Source: Labilibacter marinus (GTDB lineage Bacteria; Bacteroidota; Bacteroidia; Bacteroidales; Marinilabiliaceae). Taken from it: a stretch of DNA of 64,000 nt. Shown here piece by piece: positions 62,574 through 64,000 of the stretch. The position numbers and the translations under genes were made by a program. The notes beneath the pieces were generated by a model. That model was not told the DNA's origin, ran no database searches, and was given only the letters and a program-made list of their open reading frames with translations. Within the stretch, counting starts at the first letter, position 1, and each line of letters begins with the position of its first letter. The stretch is from NCBI RefSeq assembly GCF_001659685.2, contig NZ_LXYE02000036.1, positions 1 through 64,000 of the forward strand, in the 5' to 3' direction.

Positions 62574-64000
62574 TTATTTATTCAATGGCTCTAGGCCTCT
62601 AATAATAATAACTGCATCCGCTTCGTATCTAAAAGGTCTTGGTTGCTCTTTATTCCATGCGGTAGGTTTACCTTTTTTATAGGGCTGAAGTTCGGTAAAC
62701 TCTCCTGTAATAGTATTGAACCATTGTATGGTGGCATTATCGGTATTGAATTTCCTCATGGCAATTCGGGTGGCTGTATAATGACACTCTTTGGGCACAA
62801 ACATTAAATAAATACCATCTTTAGTATTGGCAAGACTATACCCACTCGAATTAAACTCCGGCCAGGTTTCACAATTTTCGAAATGCACCGAATCCATCAA
62901 CGTTCGCATATGTTTAAAATATTCGAAGTGCGGTTTTATAAAATCTTCAGGCTGTTGGTAGGGGTTATGAATAATCGCATTCCACGAAGTTCCTTGCCAA
63001 TAATAAGTAGAGTAGCCACCAGCAAATACACATTTATAATTTCGTCTCAGGCAAGTTTCAGCATTGATATATGCTCCTGGAAACACCCAATATGGAGATT
63101 CTTCATATCCCCCATGTTCAATATTGAATATGGGTTTATCCGAGAATTTCTTCTTTGCTTCGTGCATGATATTATACAGTGCATAATCCCAGTTTTGCAG
63201 TGAAATAAAATCTACCTTCTCCGAATTTTTTTTGCAGAAACCATAATCGTGAACAGATACTAATCGATTATAAGAATCTAGTTTTCTTGTTCTTTCAATT
63301 CGCTCAAGAATATATTCTTCGGTTGCTCTTCCGTAACTTAACGCCTCTTTGGATACATCCCAAACTATATTTGGAAACGCCTGGTATCTTTTAATCACAT
63401 AATCATAGTACATATTGTCAGCGTCCGACTGCATCTCTGGCCAATTCACCATTTTGTTCCACACATATATCATCAAGTGGCTCACAATTTCCTTATCGTG
63501 CATATTAGCAAGCACCTTATCCAGATGATTAAAAAACGAAAAGTTAAGAGAACTATAATCAGGTTTTGAATTAGAACCTAAAAACGGAAATATATCCTCT
63601 CTGCCACCATACTCATGCTCTGGATGGTCTTTAAGTTTCTTGTCTTTTTGCCAATTTACATCATAAGAATAGGCATTCATCACCACCTGATTAAAACCAT
63701 TATCCTCAATTAAAGAAAGCAAGTGATCTGTTTTAACCAGCTCCTCTTCGCCATAATCCAACGCAAATAACCAATCACACTCAAAGGCCAAATTAAAATA
63801 ATGCGAGCCATCTTGATAAAAGAAATGTTGCGGATTATCCTCCTTTAAAACTATTCCTCCATGCCTATTAGCTTTGGTATTTTTAGCGACGGCTATTTTC
63901 CCTTTTTTACCATCCAGCTCTTTTATATCCGATTCTATCTCAAAAGTTTTATTACCTACTATGGCACTAGAATATCGAAAAACCCATTGATTATCTCCAT
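62574..64000 (-). CDS. DUF5060-type glycoside hydrolase, 5' part cut off
   Basis: The frame is open from the window edge to the stop at 62574, so the start lies outside; an internal TTG at 63791 is not the start. The visible N-terminal part (WVFRYSSAIVGNKTFEIESD, NRHGGIVL, FFYQDGSHYFNLAFECDW) matches a DUF5060 beta domain. The next ~300 residues look like a TIM barrel of the DUF4038/GH140-like clan (WDVSKEALSYGRATEEYILERI, PIFNIEHGGYE, AGGYSTYYWQGTSW) and the end is a beta domain with putative collagen-binding-like strands (IQWFNTITGEF). Candidate acids are Glu in SKEAL and in NIEHGG. Substrate unknown. Confidence 0.75.
   Translation of the reverse strand, partial: GDNQWVFRYSSAIVGNKTFEIESDIKELDGKKGKIAVAKNTKANRHGGIVLKEDNPQHFFYQDGSHYFNLAFECDWLFALDYGEEELVKTDHLLSLIEDNGFNQVVMNAYSYDVNWQKDKKLKDHPEHEYGGREDIFPFLGSNSKPDYSSLNFSFFNHLDKVLANMHDKEIVSHLMIYVWNKMVNWPEMQSDADNMYYDYVIKRYQAFPNIVWDVSKEALSYGRATEEYILERIERTRKLDSYNRLVSVHDYGFCKKNSEKVDFISLQNWDYALYNIMHEAKKKFSDKPIFNIEHGGYEESPYWVFPGAYINAETCLRRNYKCVFAGGYSTYYWQGTSWNAIIHNPYQQPEDFIKPHFEYFKHMRTLMDSVHFENCETWPEFNSSGYSLANTKDGIYLMFVPKECHYTATRIAMRKFNTDNATIQWFNTITGEFTELQPYKKGKPTAWNKEQPRPFRYEADAVIIIRGLEPLNK

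Overview
The window looks like a chromosomal piece of an anaerobic or facultatively anaerobic marine member of the Bacteroidota, probably near the Marinilabiliales/Prolixibacteraceae; this placement is inference. Pointers are the low GC, many lipoproteins and TolC/HlyD systems, a subtilase with a type IX secretion sorting domain, promoters of the TAnnTTTG type seen only in this phylum, LytTR signalling, and fermentative enzymes (ferredoxin-linked 2-oxoacid oxidoreductase, ADP-forming acyl-CoA synthetase, HydE).

Layout. 1-6 kb: a secreted protein, a degenerate 21/42-bp tandem array, a DUF2089 regulator, and a minus-strand run of small genes (DUF4405 membrane protein, SnoaL-like protein, ferredoxin, cupin), then an internally duplicated lipoprotein and an AraC regulator. 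6.3-13.3 kb: a corrinoid one-carbon cluster (corrinoid protein, UroD-type methyltransferase fused to a thioredoxin-like domain, G3E GTPase, MetH-activation-like protein, RACo-type reductive activator) beside a GntR regulator with a sugar-binding-type sensor. The RACo stop codon sits on a short remnant of the alanine dehydrogenase start. 14-27.4 kb: a LytS/LytTR two-component pair with an unusual extracytoplasmic region, followed by adaptor and TolC genes, malate dehydrogenase, and a divergent-type exporter operon (adaptor, MacB-like permease, TolC, adaptor) without its ATPase.

27.6-53.4 kb: mainly housekeeping genes (glmM, pseudouridine synthases, xseA, pgl, zwf, hydE, ADP-forming acyl-CoA synthetase, SUMT, aminotransferase, korDABC-like operon). 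Inside it is an accessory spot: a MACPF-family lipoprotein resembling Bacteroidales secreted antimicrobial proteins, lying between a B12-binding radical SAM gene and a decayed copy of that gene's 3' end.

53.6-64 kb: a tRNA-Arg(TCT) and then a minus-strand polysaccharide-degradation block: GH2 beta-galactosidase, GH16 galactanase-like enzyme, two adjacent paralogous proteins that resemble glycoside hydrolases but that I cannot place in a family, and a DUF5060-type hydrolase running off the window. The GH16 plus GH2 pairing suggests a galactan such as agar or porphyran. Strongest leads are the MACPF/radical SAM locus, the paralogous hydrolase pair, the UroD-thioredoxin fusion, the ald remnant and the phased repeat array.
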